A DNA stretch of 32,848 bases from Sphingosinicella sp. YJ22 (GCF_011320075.1 NZ_JAANPA010000036.1:1-32848), one strand, 5' to 3'; shown: positions 23,693-31,734, numbered from the stretch's first letter. Translations and numbers: made by a program. Notes: a model not told the origin generated them from the letters alone.

Positions 23693-26600
23693 ATGAGCGA
23701 CGACACCACCTATGGAACCAGTGGCGACGACATTCTCTCGGGCGGCAACGGCAAGGACAAGATCTACGGCGGCGGCGGCAACGACATCATCTCCGGCGGC
23801 AACGGCGTCGACACGCTGTTCGGCGAGGACGGGGATGACCAGCTCACCGGCGACAACGGCGCCGACCATCTGACCGGCGGCGCCGACGACGACATCCTCG
23901 ACGGCAGCAACGGCTTCGACACCGCTTATTATTCCGGCAATATCGGCGAATATTCCTTCTTCACGGCCGCCGGCTATCTCCACATCGTCCATCAGGGCGG
24001 CGCCGGCGCCGATGGCCACGACCGGGTGATCCGGGTCGAGCGGCTGGTCTTCGCCGACCGCGTCATCGACATCGGCAGCGGCACCAACCGGCCGGTCGCT
24101 GGCGACGACCATGTCTTCATCGACGAGGACACGCCCTCCTACAGCAGCGGCACGGGAAGCGTGCTGGACAATGACTTCGATTTCGACGGCGACGCTCTGA
24201 CCGTCACCGGCGGGACCTTCGTCGGCACCTACGGCACTCTGACGCTCAACGCGGACGGGACCTACAGCTATACTCTCAACACCGCCGCGGTGCAGGGGCT
24301 GGACGACGGCGAGTCGGTCACCGACACCTTCACCTATGTCGTGTCGGACAATGACGGCAGCGACACCGGCGATCTCGTCTTCCACATCGGCGGGCTCAAC
24401 GACGCGCCGGTCGCCAATGACGACAGCGACTCGACCAGCGAGGACGCCCCCGTCTCCGGCAACGTGCTCGCCAACGACACCGACGTCGACGTCGAGCCGC
24501 TGATCGTCGCCAATCCCGGCACCTATGTCGGGACCTATGGTACGCTCGTCCTCGCCGCCGACGGCAGCTACACCTACACCCCCAACGGCGCGGCGCAGGG
24601 GCTCGACGACGGCGAGAGCGCGCAGGACGTGTTCAGCTACACCGCGTCCGACGGCACGGCCTCCGACACTGCCACGCTCACCGTCACCGTCAACGGCGTC
24701 AACGACGCGCCGGTCGCCAATGACGACAGCAATATGACGACCGAGGATGGTCCGCCCGTCTCGGGCAACGTCCTCACCAACGACACCGACGTCGACGGCG
24801 AGGCGCTGACCGTCGCCAATCCGGGCACCTATGTCGGCACCTACGGAACTCTCGTCCTCGCCGCAGACGGCAGCTATACCTACACCCCTGATCAGGCGGC
24901 GGCGCAGGGGCTCGACACCGGCGAAACCGCCCAGGACGTCTTCGCCTACACGGCGTCTGACGGCACCGCGACCGACGGCGCGACGCTCACCATCAATCTC
25001 TCCGGTCTCAACGACCCGCCGGTCGCCAATGACGACACCGACGCGACGGACGAGAACACGCCGGTCTCCGGCAACGTGCTCGCCAACGACACCGACGTCG
25101 ACGGCGAGACCCTGGTCGTGGCGAACCCGGCCACCTACGTCGGCGCCTACGGGACCCTCGTCCTCAGTTCCGACGGCAGCTACACCTACACCCCCCATGG
25201 CGGCGCCGCGGTCCTCGGGGACGGACAGACCGCGGACGACGTCTTCACCTATATCGCTTCGGACGGCACCGCCTCCGATACCGCGACCCTGACCGTCACG
25301 GTCACCGGCCTCGGCAGCGTCCCGGACGCCGTCGATGATAGCGCCACGACCACCGAGGATGCCGCGGTCTCCGGCAACGTGCTCACCAACGACACCGATC
25401 CGGAGAACGACCCGCTGACCGTGTCGAACCCCGGCACCTATGCCGGGACCTATGGCTCGCTGACGCTCGGCGCCGACGGCAGCTACACCTACACGCCCAA
25501 CGCGACCGCGAACGGCCTCGCCGCCGGCGAGACCGCGCAGGACGTGTTCAGCTACACCGCCACCGACGGCACCTCGTCGGACAGCGCGACTCTCACCGTC
25601 ACCGTCAACGGCCTCAACGACGCGCCAACCATCGACGCCGGCGGCACCGACGCCGACGGCGCGGTGACCGAACTCCCCGACGGCGATCCGAACGAGGGCG
25701 TCACGGTCCACAGCGACAGCGGCACGATCGAGTTCGACGACGTCGATGTCTCCGACACCCACAGCGCCAGCTTCACGCCCCAGGGTGGCGGCTATCTCGG
25801 CACCTTCACCCTCGATCCGGTCGACCAGATGGGCGACAGCGTCGGCTGGGACTTCACCGTGTCCGACGCCGCGCTCGAAGGGCTCAGCGAGGGCGAGACC
25901 CGCACCCAGACCTACACGGTCGAGATCGACGACGGCAATGGCGGCACCGTCACCCAGGACGTCACCATCACCATCACCGGCGCCGGCGTCGGCACCGGCC
26001 CGCAAACCGTCTGGTATATCGACAACAGCGCGGTCGGCAGCGCCAATCTCGGCACCCAGGCCGATCCCTATACCTCAATCGCCGCGTTCAATGCGGCGCA
26101 GGGAACGCTGGGCGGGCCGCAGGTCGGCCACAATGTGTTCCTGCTCACCGGCACGGGCACCGGCATCTATGCCGAGACGGACGGCATCAACCTGCTGAAC
26201 GACCAGACCCTGATCGGGATCGCCGGCGACGGCGACGTCCGGCCGACCATCGTCACCACCGGCGGCACCAACCACGGCATCGAGCTCGCCCAGGACAACA
26301 CCATCTCCGGCATCGATATCGGCAACACCACCGGCGCCGGCATTTCCGACGGCAACGGCACGGTTGGCACCTTGATCATCGGCGACGTGTCCAAGTCGGG
26401 CGACGGCCAGATCATCGATATCGACCAGGGCGGCCTGATCAGCGTCCAGCTCAACAGCGCCGGGTCGACCGGGTCGACCGGCGGCGCGATCGACCTCGCC
26501 GGCCTGTCCGGCGAGTTCACCGTATCGGGGGCGACCAACATCGCCGGGATCCACAGCGGCGGCGGTGTCGACGTGACCGGCTCCAGCCTCACCGTTTCCT

Positions 26601-28129
26601 TCCAGGGCGGCGGCCTGGTCTCGACCGGCGCGAACTTCGCGCTGAACTTCACCGGCAACACCGGCGGCCTCGTCATCAGCGGCGGCAATTTCGACATCCT
26701 GACCACCGGCGGCGCAGGCCTCACCGCCAGCGGCGGCGGCACGATCTTCATGGACGGCGCCGGCAACGACATCGCCACCGGCTCGGGCACCGCGGTCACC
26801 ATCTCCGGCACGACCATCGCAGCGGGCGGAGTCACGCTCGAAAGTGTCGCGTCGACCGGCGCGGTCAACGGCATCGTCCTCGCCAATACCGGCAGCGGCG
26901 CCTTCTCCGTCACCGGCACCGGAGTCGCTGGAACCGGCGGCGCGATTGCCGGCAGCACCGGCGCGGGCGTCCTGCTCACCGACACCGGCCCGGTCTCGCT
27001 CGCTTACATGACCATCACCACCGGCGGCGCCAGCGGCATCCTCGGCACCAACGTCAACGGCCTGGTGCTGCTCGGCACGACCATCTCGACCAACGGCAAC
27101 GCGTTCGGCGAGAACGGCGTCCACATCGTCAACCTGACCGGCCCGTCGGAGATCATCGACTCCATCCTCGCCGGCAATTTCGACAACAATCTGCGCATCA
27201 CCAACAGCCTGGGCGTGCTCGATCTGCTGATCGACGGCTCGACCTTCTCGGGCGCCGCCAATGACGGCATCCTGCTCGAATCCAACGGCACCGCCCTGGT
27301 CCGGGCCGAGATCACCGGGTCGACCTTCCTCAACAATGTCGGCGATCACTTCCAGCTCGCGACCAACAGCACGTCGAGCTCGACCACTCACCTCAATTTC
27401 CACGGCAACAATCTCAATACGACGCTGGCCAGCGTCCTCGGCGGCGGCATCACCATCTCGCCGGCGGGCGCCGCGGACATCTTCTTCGCCATCCAGAACA
27501 ACGACATCCAGAATGCCGTCACCACCGCGATCAACACCAGCGCGCCCGGCACCACCGCCGCGGCGGAGATCCACGGGACGATCAGCGGCAATACGATCGG
27601 GACGCCGGGAATCGTCGATTCCGGCTCGCGCACCGGCAACGGCATCGACACCGTGATGGGCGGCGCCGGCACCATGACCCTGCTCATCGAGAACAACGAC
27701 ATCTACAATTTCGCGTCGAGCGGCATCGGCGCGCTCGCGCGCGGATCGTCCCGGCTCAACCTCACCATCGACAACAATTTCATCGACGAGCCGGGCGTGT
27801 TCGCGCTCAACGCCATCAGGGTCACCGCCGGCGCGTTGTCGGCCGACACCGCCGCGATCTGGCTGGAGCTCAACGACAATGAGCGCGACACCGCGCTCGT
27901 CAACGATGTGCGCATCCAGACCCGGTTCGGCGCGGACATCTTCATGCCGGGCTATGCCGGGGCGACCAACGACGCGGTGGCGGTCGACGCCTTCCTGACC
28001 GCCGACAACCCGCTGATCGGCGAGGTCCAGATCCTCGCCCAGGCCGTTGTCGGCTCGGGCTTCTTCGACACGCCGGGGAGCGTACCGGTGCCGCTGCCGA
28101 TCCTGCCCGACCCGCCGATCATTCCCTAG
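23693..28129 (+). CDS. Giant RTX - VCBS/cadherin-like repeat - beta-helix surface protein
   Basis: The product is 1478 residues. Residues 8-78 are calcium-binding RTX nonapeptides (GGNGKDKIYGGGGNDIISGG...), followed at 76-128 by the DTAYYSGN... VERLVFADRVIDI module common in RTX proteins. Five VCBS/cadherin-like repeats of about 100 residues follow (from residue 134; pattern PVANDD...SGNVLANDTDVDGE... GTYGTLVLAADGSYTYTP... VFSYTASDGTASDTATLTVTVNGLNDA), plus a sixth diverged one to about residue 765. Residues ~772-1440 begin VWYIDNSAVGSANLGTQADPYTSI and form a right-handed parallel beta-helix rich in G-N-T-I turns. There is no Sec signal. Glycine/acid-rich make-up and RTX imply type I secretion, but RTX usually lies at the C-terminal end. 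The C terminus is Pro-rich. It is likely an adhesin or surface-layer protein. Confidence 0.88.
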   Translation: MSDDTTYGTSGDDILSGGNGKDKIYGGGGNDIISGGNGVDTLFGEDGDDQLTGDNGADHLTGGADDDILDGSNGFDTAYYSGNIGEYSFFTAAGYLHIVHQGGAGADGHDRVIRVERLVFADRVIDIGSGTNRPVAGDDHVFIDEDTPSYSSGTGSVLDNDFDFDGDALTVTGGTFVGTYGTLTLNADGTYSYTLNTAAVQGLDDGESVTDTFTYVVSDNDGSDTGDLVFHIGGLNDAPVANDDSDSTSEDAPVSGNVLANDTDVDVEPLIVANPGTYVGTYGTLVLAADGSYTYTPNGAAQGLDDGESAQDVFSYTASDGTASDTATLTVTVNGVNDAPVANDDSNMTTEDGPPVSGNVLTNDTDVDGEALTVANPGTYVGTYGTLVLAADGSYTYTPDQAAAQGLDTGETAQDVFAYTASDGTATDGATLTINLSGLNDPPVANDDTDATDENTPVSGNVLANDTDVDGETLVVANPATYVGAYGTLVLSSDGSYTYTPHGGAAVLGDGQTADDVFTYIASDGTASDTATLTVTVTGLGSVPDAVDDSATTTEDAAVSGNVLTNDTDPENDPLTVSNPGTYAGTYGSLTLGADGSYTYTPNATANGLAAGETAQDVFSYTATDGTSSDSATLTVTVNGLNDAPTIDAGGTDADGAVTELPDGDPNEGVTVHSDSGTIEFDDVDVSDTHSASFTPQGGGYLGTFTLDPVDQMGDSVGWDFTVSDAALEGLSEGETRTQTYTVEIDDGNGGTVTQDVTITITGAGVGTGPQTVWYIDNSAVGSANLGTQADPYTSIAAFNAAQGTLGGPQVGHNVFLLTGTGTGIYAETDGINLLNDQTLIGIAGDGDVRPTIVTTGGTNHGIELAQDNTISGIDIGNTTGAGISDGNGTVGTLIIGDVSKSGDGQIIDIDQGGLISVQLNSAGSTGSTGGAIDLAGLSGEFTVSGATNIAGIHSGGGVDVTGSSLTVSFQGGGLVSTGANFALNFTGNTGGLVISGGNFDILTTGGAGLTASGGGTIFMDGAGNDIATGSGTAVTISGTTIAAGGVTLESVASTGAVNGIVLANTGSGAFSVTGTGVAGTGGAIAGSTGAGVLLTDTGPVSLAYMTITTGGASGILGTNVNGLVLLGTTISTNGNAFGENGVHIVNLTGPSEIIDSILAGNFDNNLRITNSLGVLDLLIDGSTFSGAANDGILLESNGTALVRAEITGSTFLNNVGDHFQLATNSTSSSTTHLNFHGNNLNTTLASVLGGGITISPAGAADIFFAIQNNDIQNAVTTAINTSAPGTTAAAEIHGTISGNTIGTPGIVDSGSRTGNGIDTVMGGAGTMTLLIENNDIYNFASSGIGALARGSSRLNLTIDNNFIDEPGVFALNAIRVTAGALSADTAAIWLELNDNERDTALVNDVRIQTRFGADIFMPGYAGATNDAVAVDAFLTADNPLIGEVQILAQAVVGSGFFDTPGSVPVPLPILPDPPIIP
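24092..25620 (+). repeat. Tandem VCBS-encoding DNA repeats (about 300-bp units)
   Basis: Five in-frame units begin near 24092, 24407, 24710, 25019 and 25322. Neighbouring units share long stretches at DNA level, for example the CCGGTCGCCAATGACGACA junctions at 24408, 24711 and 25020 and the GACGGCAGCTACACCTACAC core. Units 2-5 resemble each other more than unit 1, indicating duplication inside the gene. The repeats could change in number by recombination and are a place where assemblies may collapse. Confidence 0.85.
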
Positions 28130-28250
28130 GCGGCGGCCCACCCAATTCCCGCGCCCGGCCTTCCAACCGGGTCGCGGGCTCCTATCTCGCTGTCATGGCG
28201 AGGCCGCCGTGCCGACGCCTTCCGTTCCGTTCTCGCGCGAGGAATTCCCG

Positions 28251-29303
28251 ATGGTCACCAAAGCCTATGGCGCCTACGCCGCCGACAAGCCGCTCGAAGC
28301 GATGGACATCGAGCGCCGAGCGCCCGGCCCGAACGACGTCCAGATCGACATCGCCTTTTGCGGCGTTTGCCATTCGGACCTCCACACCGTCCGCTCCGAA
28401 TGGGCGGGGACGCTCTATCCGTGCGTCCCGGGCCACGAGATCGTCGGCCATGTCACGGCGGTCGGCGGCGAGGTGACCAAGTTCAAGGTCGGCGACACGG
28501 TCGGCGTCGGCTGCCTGGTCGACAGCTGCCAGCGCTGCCCGTCCTGCGCTGACGGGCTCGAGCAATATTGCGAGAACGGCTTCACCGCGACCTACAATTC
28601 GCCGACGCAGGACCCGCCCGGCCACACGCTCGGCGGCTATGCGCAGCGCATCACCGTCACCGAGAAGTTCGTCCTCAAGATCAACCATTCCGAGGACCGG
28701 CTCGCCGCGGTCGCGCCCTTGCTGTGCGCCGGCATCACCACCTGGTCGCCGCTCCGCCACTGGAAGGTCGGCCCGGGCATGAAGGTCGGAATCGTCGGAA
28801 TCGGCGGGCTCGGCCATATGGGCGTGAAGCTCGCCGCGGCGCTCGGCGCCCATGTCGTCGCCTTCACCACGTCGGAGAGCAAGCGCCAGGACGCCCACGA
28901 TCTCGGCGCCCATGACGTGGTCGTGTCGCGCGACCGCGACGCGATGAAGGCCCATCGCGGCAGCTTCGACTTCATCCTCAACACGGTCGCCGCGAGCCAC
29001 GATCTCGACGCCTTCACCAGCCTGCTGAAGCGCGACGGCACGATGTGCCTGGTCGGCGTGCCCGAGCACGCCCACCCCTCGCCCAATATCGGCGTGCTGA
29101 TCTTCGGCCGCCGCTCCATTGCCGGTTCGCTGATCGGCGGCATCCCCGAGACCCAGGAGATGCTCGATTTCTGCGCCGAGCACGGCATCGTCGCCGACAT
29201 CGAGATGATCCGCATGGACGCGATCGAAGAGGCCTATGACCGCATGCAGAAGAGCGACGTGAAGTACCGCTTCGTCATCGACTCGGCGACGCTGGCGGGC
29301 TGA
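28251..29303 (+). CDS. Zinc-dependent NAD(P) alcohol dehydrogenase (YahK/CAD-like)
   Basis: The product is 350 residues from ATG at 28251 with AGGA nine bases upstream; the frame is open upstream but without family resemblance. Medium-chain dehydrogenase: catalytic zinc ligands C40 (CGVCHSDLH) and H62 (PGHEIVGHV), structural zinc cysteines C93, C96, C99 and C107, and nucleotide motif GIGGLGHMGVKLAAALG. It is similar to E. coli YahK and cinnamyl-alcohol-dehydrogenase-type aldehyde reductases, usually NADP-linked. The probable role is reduction of aldehydes to alcohols. The 3' end overlaps the convergent aquaporin gene by 29 bases. Confidence 0.93.
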   Translation: MVTKAYGAYAADKPLEAMDIERRAPGPNDVQIDIAFCGVCHSDLHTVRSEWAGTLYPCVPGHEIVGHVTAVGGEVTKFKVGDTVGVGCLVDSCQRCPSCADGLEQYCENGFTATYNSPTQDPPGHTLGGYAQRITVTEKFVLKINHSEDRLAAVAPLLCAGITTWSPLRHWKVGPGMKVGIVGIGGLGHMGVKLAAALGAHVVAFTTSESKRQDAHDLGAHDVVVSRDRDAMKAHRGSFDFILNTVAASHDLDAFTSLLKRDGTMCLVGVPEHAHPSPNIGVLIFGRRSIAGSLIGGIPETQEMLDFCAEHGIVADIEMIRMDAIEEAYDRMQKSDVKYRFVIDSATLAG

Positions 29304-29982
29304 CCTCCTCGCGGCGCGGGAACAGGAACAGCGCGAGCAAGGCGGCGAGCATGGCGCCGGTGAGCTGGGCGACGACGAAGGCCGGCACGTCCGCGGGCGC
29401 GATTCCGGCGAAGCTGTCGGAGAGGCTGCGCGCGACGGTGATCGCCGGATTGGCGAAGCTGGTCGACGAGGTGAACCAGTAGGCGGCGGTGATGTAGAGC
29501 GCGACGCTCGGCGCCACCCATTCGGGCCGGTGGCGGACGGTGCCGAGGATGGTGAGGATCAGGCCGAACGTCGCGATCGCCTCGCCGATCCACTGGCCGA
29601 GGCCGGTGCGCGGCTTCACGCCGAGCTGAAGCGCGGGCAGCTCGAACATCAGGTGAGCGGCCCAGGCGCCGGCGATTCCGCAGGCGAGCTGGACCAGCGC
29701 ATAGGCCGCGGCGTCGCGCCAGGCGAGGTCGCGGCGCAAGGCCGCGACCAGGCTGACCGCCGGGTTCATGTGGGCGCCGGAGACCGGCCCCAGCATCGCG
29801 ATCAGAACGAACAGGATCGCCCCCGTCGCCACGGTGTTGGCGAGCAGCGCCACGGCGCCGTCCCCGCGCGACAGGTTTTCGGCCATGATGCCCGATCCGA
29901 TCACCGTGGCGAACAGGAAGAAGGCACCGACCCCTTCCGCCGCCAGCCGCCGCGCCAGCGGCGGCTGAACTGTGTCCTGCAT
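29275..29982 (-). CDS. aqpS: MIP/aquaporin-family channel of the arsenic operon (AqpS-like)
   Basis: The product is 235 residues from ATG at 29982, whose A is the last base of the arsI stop (TGATG). An in-frame start at 30003 is less likely given that coupling. It has six transmembrane helices with two NPA boxes (HMNPAVS 73-75; FANPAIT 178-180). The Arg that normally follows the second NPA is Ile, giving a less restrictive pore as seen in the AqpS-type channels of ars operons. AqpS channels pass trivalent arsenicals down their gradient. Third gene of arsR-arsI-aqpS. Confidence 0.87.
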   Translation of the reverse strand: MQDTVQPPLARRLAAEGVGAFFLFATVIGSGIMAENLSRGDGAVALLANTVATGAILFVLIAMLGPVSGAHMNPAVSLVAALRRDLAWRDAAAYALVQLACGIAGAWAAHLMFELPALQLGVKPRTGLGQWIGEAIATFGLILTILGTVRHRPEWVAPSVALYITAAYWFTSSTSFANPAITVARSLSDSFAGIAPADVPAFVVAQLTGAMLAALLALFLFPRREEVSPPASPSR

Positions 29983-30431
29983 CACATTGCCGGCGCGCAG
30001 CACTGGCCCGGCGCGGCCCCGGCGGACGCGGCCAGCGCGTCGAGCGCGGGGCTGTCACCATAGACTGTCGCCTCGCCGCTGGTGTGGAACGCCTCCCACA
30101 CGATTCCGTCGGGATCGGCCACCCAGCTCTTCTCCGACTTGGCGTAGCAGCAGGTGGTCTTGCCTTCCTCCAGCACCGGCCGGCCGGCGCTCTTCAGCCG
30201 GCCATAGACCTCGGCCAGCTCGTCGCCGTTCTCCGCCTGGATGCCGAGATGCTCGATGCCCTTGCGCGCGTGCATGCCCGCCGAGATCGCGAAATTGACT
30301 CGCGGATCGTCGAGCATCCACTTGGCGTAATCCTTCTTCACCACGCTCGGCTCGGCGTCGAACAAGGTGGAGTAGAAGAGGATCGACTGGTCGAGGTCGT
30401 TGACCCCGACATGGACGTGCAGGCGCTTCAT
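29982..30431 (-). CDS. arsI: ArsI/CadI-family C-As lyase (methylarsenical demethylase)
   Basis: The product is 149 residues; ATG at 30431 overlaps the arsR stop by four bases. A single vicinal-oxygen-chelate fold starts MKRLHVHVGVNDLDQSI, with KDYAKWMLDDPRVNFAIS, GIEHLGIQ and DPDGIVWEAFHT. Metal ligands by family comparison are H5, H61 and E113. The vicinal pair Cys94-Cys95 in TTCCYAKSEKSW is the trivalent-arsenic binding site of ArsI. A second CC (144-145) sits at the C terminus. ArsI is a dioxygenase that cleaves the carbon-arsenic bond of MAs(III) to As(III). CadI of mycobacteria is a close relative, so annotation as a cadmium-induced protein is a possible alternative. Confidence 0.93.
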   Translation of the reverse strand: MKRLHVHVGVNDLDQSILFYSTLFDAEPSVVKKDYAKWMLDDPRVNFAISAGMHARKGIEHLGIQAENGDELAEVYGRLKSAGRPVLEEGKTTCCYAKSEKSWVADPDGIVWEAFHTSGEATVYGDSPALDALAASAGAAPGQCCAPAM

Positions 30432-30778
30432 GCTTGTTTCCTTTCCTGGCTGGACGGCTGGGTGTCGCACGCCGCTTCGGGGCCGCAGCCATCGGCTCCC
30501 GCGCAGCAATTCTCCATGAGGTAGCCGACCAGCGCGTTCATCGCGGCATAGTCGGCCGAGTAGATCAGCGAGCGGCCGCGCCGCTCCTGCCGCACCAGGC
30601 CGGCCTGGTTGAGGTGCGCGAGGTGGAACGAGAGCGAGGAATTGGGAATGCCGAGCTCCGCCGCGATCGCGCCGGCGGCCATACCTTCTTCGCCGACCCG
30701 CACCAGCAGGCGGAAGAGCGCGAGCCGATGTTCGTTGGCAAGCGCGCCAAGCGCGCCAATGGCCTGTTTCGACTGCAC
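30428..30778 (-). CDS. arsR: ArsR-family metalloregulator with C-terminal cysteine cluster
   Basis: The product is 116 residues from GTG at 30778, with GAGGAG about five bases upstream. Winged helix: ALGALANEHRLALFRLLVRVG, IAAELGIPNSSLSFHLAHLNQAGLVRQERRGRSLIYS. The recognition helix lacks the CxC arsenic site of the E. coli R773 type. Instead the cysteines are at 91, 92, 98 and 104 (ENCCAGADGCGPEAAC), the C-terminal arrangement known from the Acidithiobacillus/Shewanella type of ArsR; the Shewanella protein prefers methylarsenite. It represses its own operon until arsenic binds. It overlaps arsI by four bases. Confidence 0.93.
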   Translation of the reverse strand: MQSKQAIGALGALANEHRLALFRLLVRVGEEGMAAGAIAAELGIPNSSLSFHLAHLNQAGLVRQERRGRSLIYSADYAAMNALVGYLMENCCAGADGCGPEAACDTQPSSQERKQA

Positions 30779-30793
30779 CGGCGGCTCCTCACG

Positions 30794-30811
30794 TTTCGAT
30801 AATCATCGAAA
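30794..30811. promoter_or_regulatory. Probable ArsR operator 1
   Basis: A perfect palindrome TTTCGAT-AATC-ATCGAAA lies 16 bases upstream of the arsR GTG. It covers the proposed -10 box, so a bound repressor would block transcription. Confidence 0.75.
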
Positions 30812-30836
30812 TATGAGGACGCGGTCCGCGGGTCAA
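30808..30836 (-). promoter_or_regulatory. Proposed arsR-arsI-aqpS promoter
   Basis: On the minus strand there is TTGACC (30836-30831), 17 bases, then TATTTC (30813-30808). The -35 is near consensus and the -10 is weak. The position, just upstream of the ribosome site and overlapping operator 1, supports it. Confidence 0.5.
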
Positions 30837-30841
30837 GAGAT

Positions 30842-30861
30842 ATTTCGACACTTCTCGAAAT
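30842..30861. promoter_or_regulatory. Probable ArsR operator 2
   Basis: A perfect palindrome ATTTCGA-CACTTC-TCGAAAT has the same TTTCGA/TCGAAA half-sites as operator 1 but a two-base-longer spacer. It lies upstream of the -35, about 49 bases centre to centre from operator 1. Confidence 0.65.
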
Positions 30862-30952
30862 TAACCCGCCGCCCGCAACAACACGGCGATCGGATAACCC
30901 ACCGCCACTCGCAATTCGTCGTCCCCGCGAAAGGAGACGTCGCACCCAGCCT

Positions 30953-30990
30953 CCCCCCCCCCCCCCGTCACCCCGGGCCTGACCCGGGGT
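30953..30990. repeat. 14-C homopolymer and adjoining GC-rich hairpin repeat
   Basis: A run of 14 C (30953-30966) is followed within four bases by ACCCCGGG-CCTGA-CCCGGGGT (30970-30990, 8-bp arms, 5-base loop), then CCCGCTTCTTT. The hairpin resembles a short intergenic repeat (GTCACCCCGG...CCGGGGTCC) I recall as common in alphaproteobacterial genomes. It lies between the ars promoter and the next gene; no gene is seen in 30862-31039. Confidence 0.65.
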
Positions 30991-31011
30991 CCCGCTTCTT
31001 TCTGCTCGGCG

Positions 31012-31041
31012 AACGTCCGCAATGGGTGGAAAACGGACGTT
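31012..31041. repeat. Short hairpin repeat, copy 1
   Basis: 8-bp arms AACGTCCG / CGGACGTT enclose CAATGGGTGGAAAA. The element ends exactly at the stop codon of the gene at 31040-31711 and is related to the copies at 31735-31764 and 32209-32240. Confidence 0.8.
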
Positions 31042-31711
31042 AGCTTTTGAGTGCGGTCGCGTACTCTGCTGCCGGAACTACGATGCTCTGCCGCAGGTAC
31101 GACTGCACGACTTCCTCTTCGTTGCTCACCCTCATCCAGCCGGGCATCCCATCGGCGACAACGAGGAAGCGCCCGCCATCATCTGAAGTGAACAACAGCC
31201 CGATAGCGGTGAGGCAGGTATGCTCGCTCCCATCAGGTGCGACACCAGCAGGAAGACTTTGGAGGTACTCCTCCACGGAGTCCCCAGCCTCTGGAAGGTG
31301 TTCTGGGCCAACGATGAACTCCATCCGCTCGAGAACATCGAGCCGCCATGATTGAAAGGGCCACTTTGCTAGTTCTCCAGCGGGCGCAGGTTCTACAGGC
31401 GGACCCATCGGAGGAATGGGGAGACCTGCCTCCCTCATCTCGGCCCAGACCTTCTCCATCTGAGGCGCGTTGACTTGGATGATGCCCAGCATCTCGGCGG
31501 GTGTTTTCACCGTCAACGTGAACACCTCGAACTTGAAGGCTAGCCCTAAGATGTCGACACTGATGAGATAAAGCTGATCGGCTTGAAACCACACCGCGCT
31601 AACATCACCCCTGCTGCCCGGGAGTTCTTCAACCCTGAAGCCAGTGATAGCTTCGGAAAGCGCCAAGAGCGCCTCTGGACTTGCGCGAAGCGCTACCGGC
31701 TCATGTTCCAT
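31040..31711 (-). CDS. Protein of unknown function (223 residues)
   Basis: I do not recognise a family. The frame is clean from ATG at 31711 to TAA at 31040-31042. No signal peptide or transmembrane segment is evident. The protein alternates acidic helices with hydrophobic strands (AVWFQADQLYLISVDILGLAFKFEVFTLTVKTPAEML; a Pro-rich loop IPPMGPPVEPAPAG; GLLFTSDDGGRFLVVADGMPGWMRVS; a C-terminal EEEVVQSYLRQSIVVP). It looks like a soluble alpha/beta protein. Codon use is visibly less GC-biased than that of neighbouring housekeeping genes, suggesting more recent arrival. Repeat copies 1 and 2 bracket it. Confidence 0.7.
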   Translation of the reverse strand: MEHEPVALRASPEALLALSEAITGFRVEELPGSRGDVSAVWFQADQLYLISVDILGLAFKFEVFTLTVKTPAEMLGIIQVNAPQMEKVWAEMREAGLPIPPMGPPVEPAPAGELAKWPFQSWRLDVLERMEFIVGPEHLPEAGDSVEEYLQSLPAGVAPDGSEHTCLTAIGLLFTSDDGGRFLVVADGMPGWMRVSNEEEVVQSYLRQSIVVPAAEYATALKS

Positions 31712-31734
31712 CGCCTTGGATTAGCGCCGCTCCG

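Noticed and set aside
24092-25620. Possible CRISPR-like or satellite repeat array.
   Set aside because: The units are about 300 bp, in frame, and encode VCBS domains; they are protein repeats, not spacer-separated direct repeats.
23639-28141. Two long minus-strand frames (about 790 and 690 codons) opposite the giant surface protein.
   Set aside because: They mirror the repeats of the sense protein (GVGVAAVG-like periodicity) and have no motifs; the plus strand encodes unmistakable RTX and VCBS domains.
30137-31043. Plus-strand frames across the ars operon, e.g. 30434-30802.
   Set aside because: They are antisense to the overlapping arsR/arsI genes, which have complete motifs and a clear promoter and operator region.
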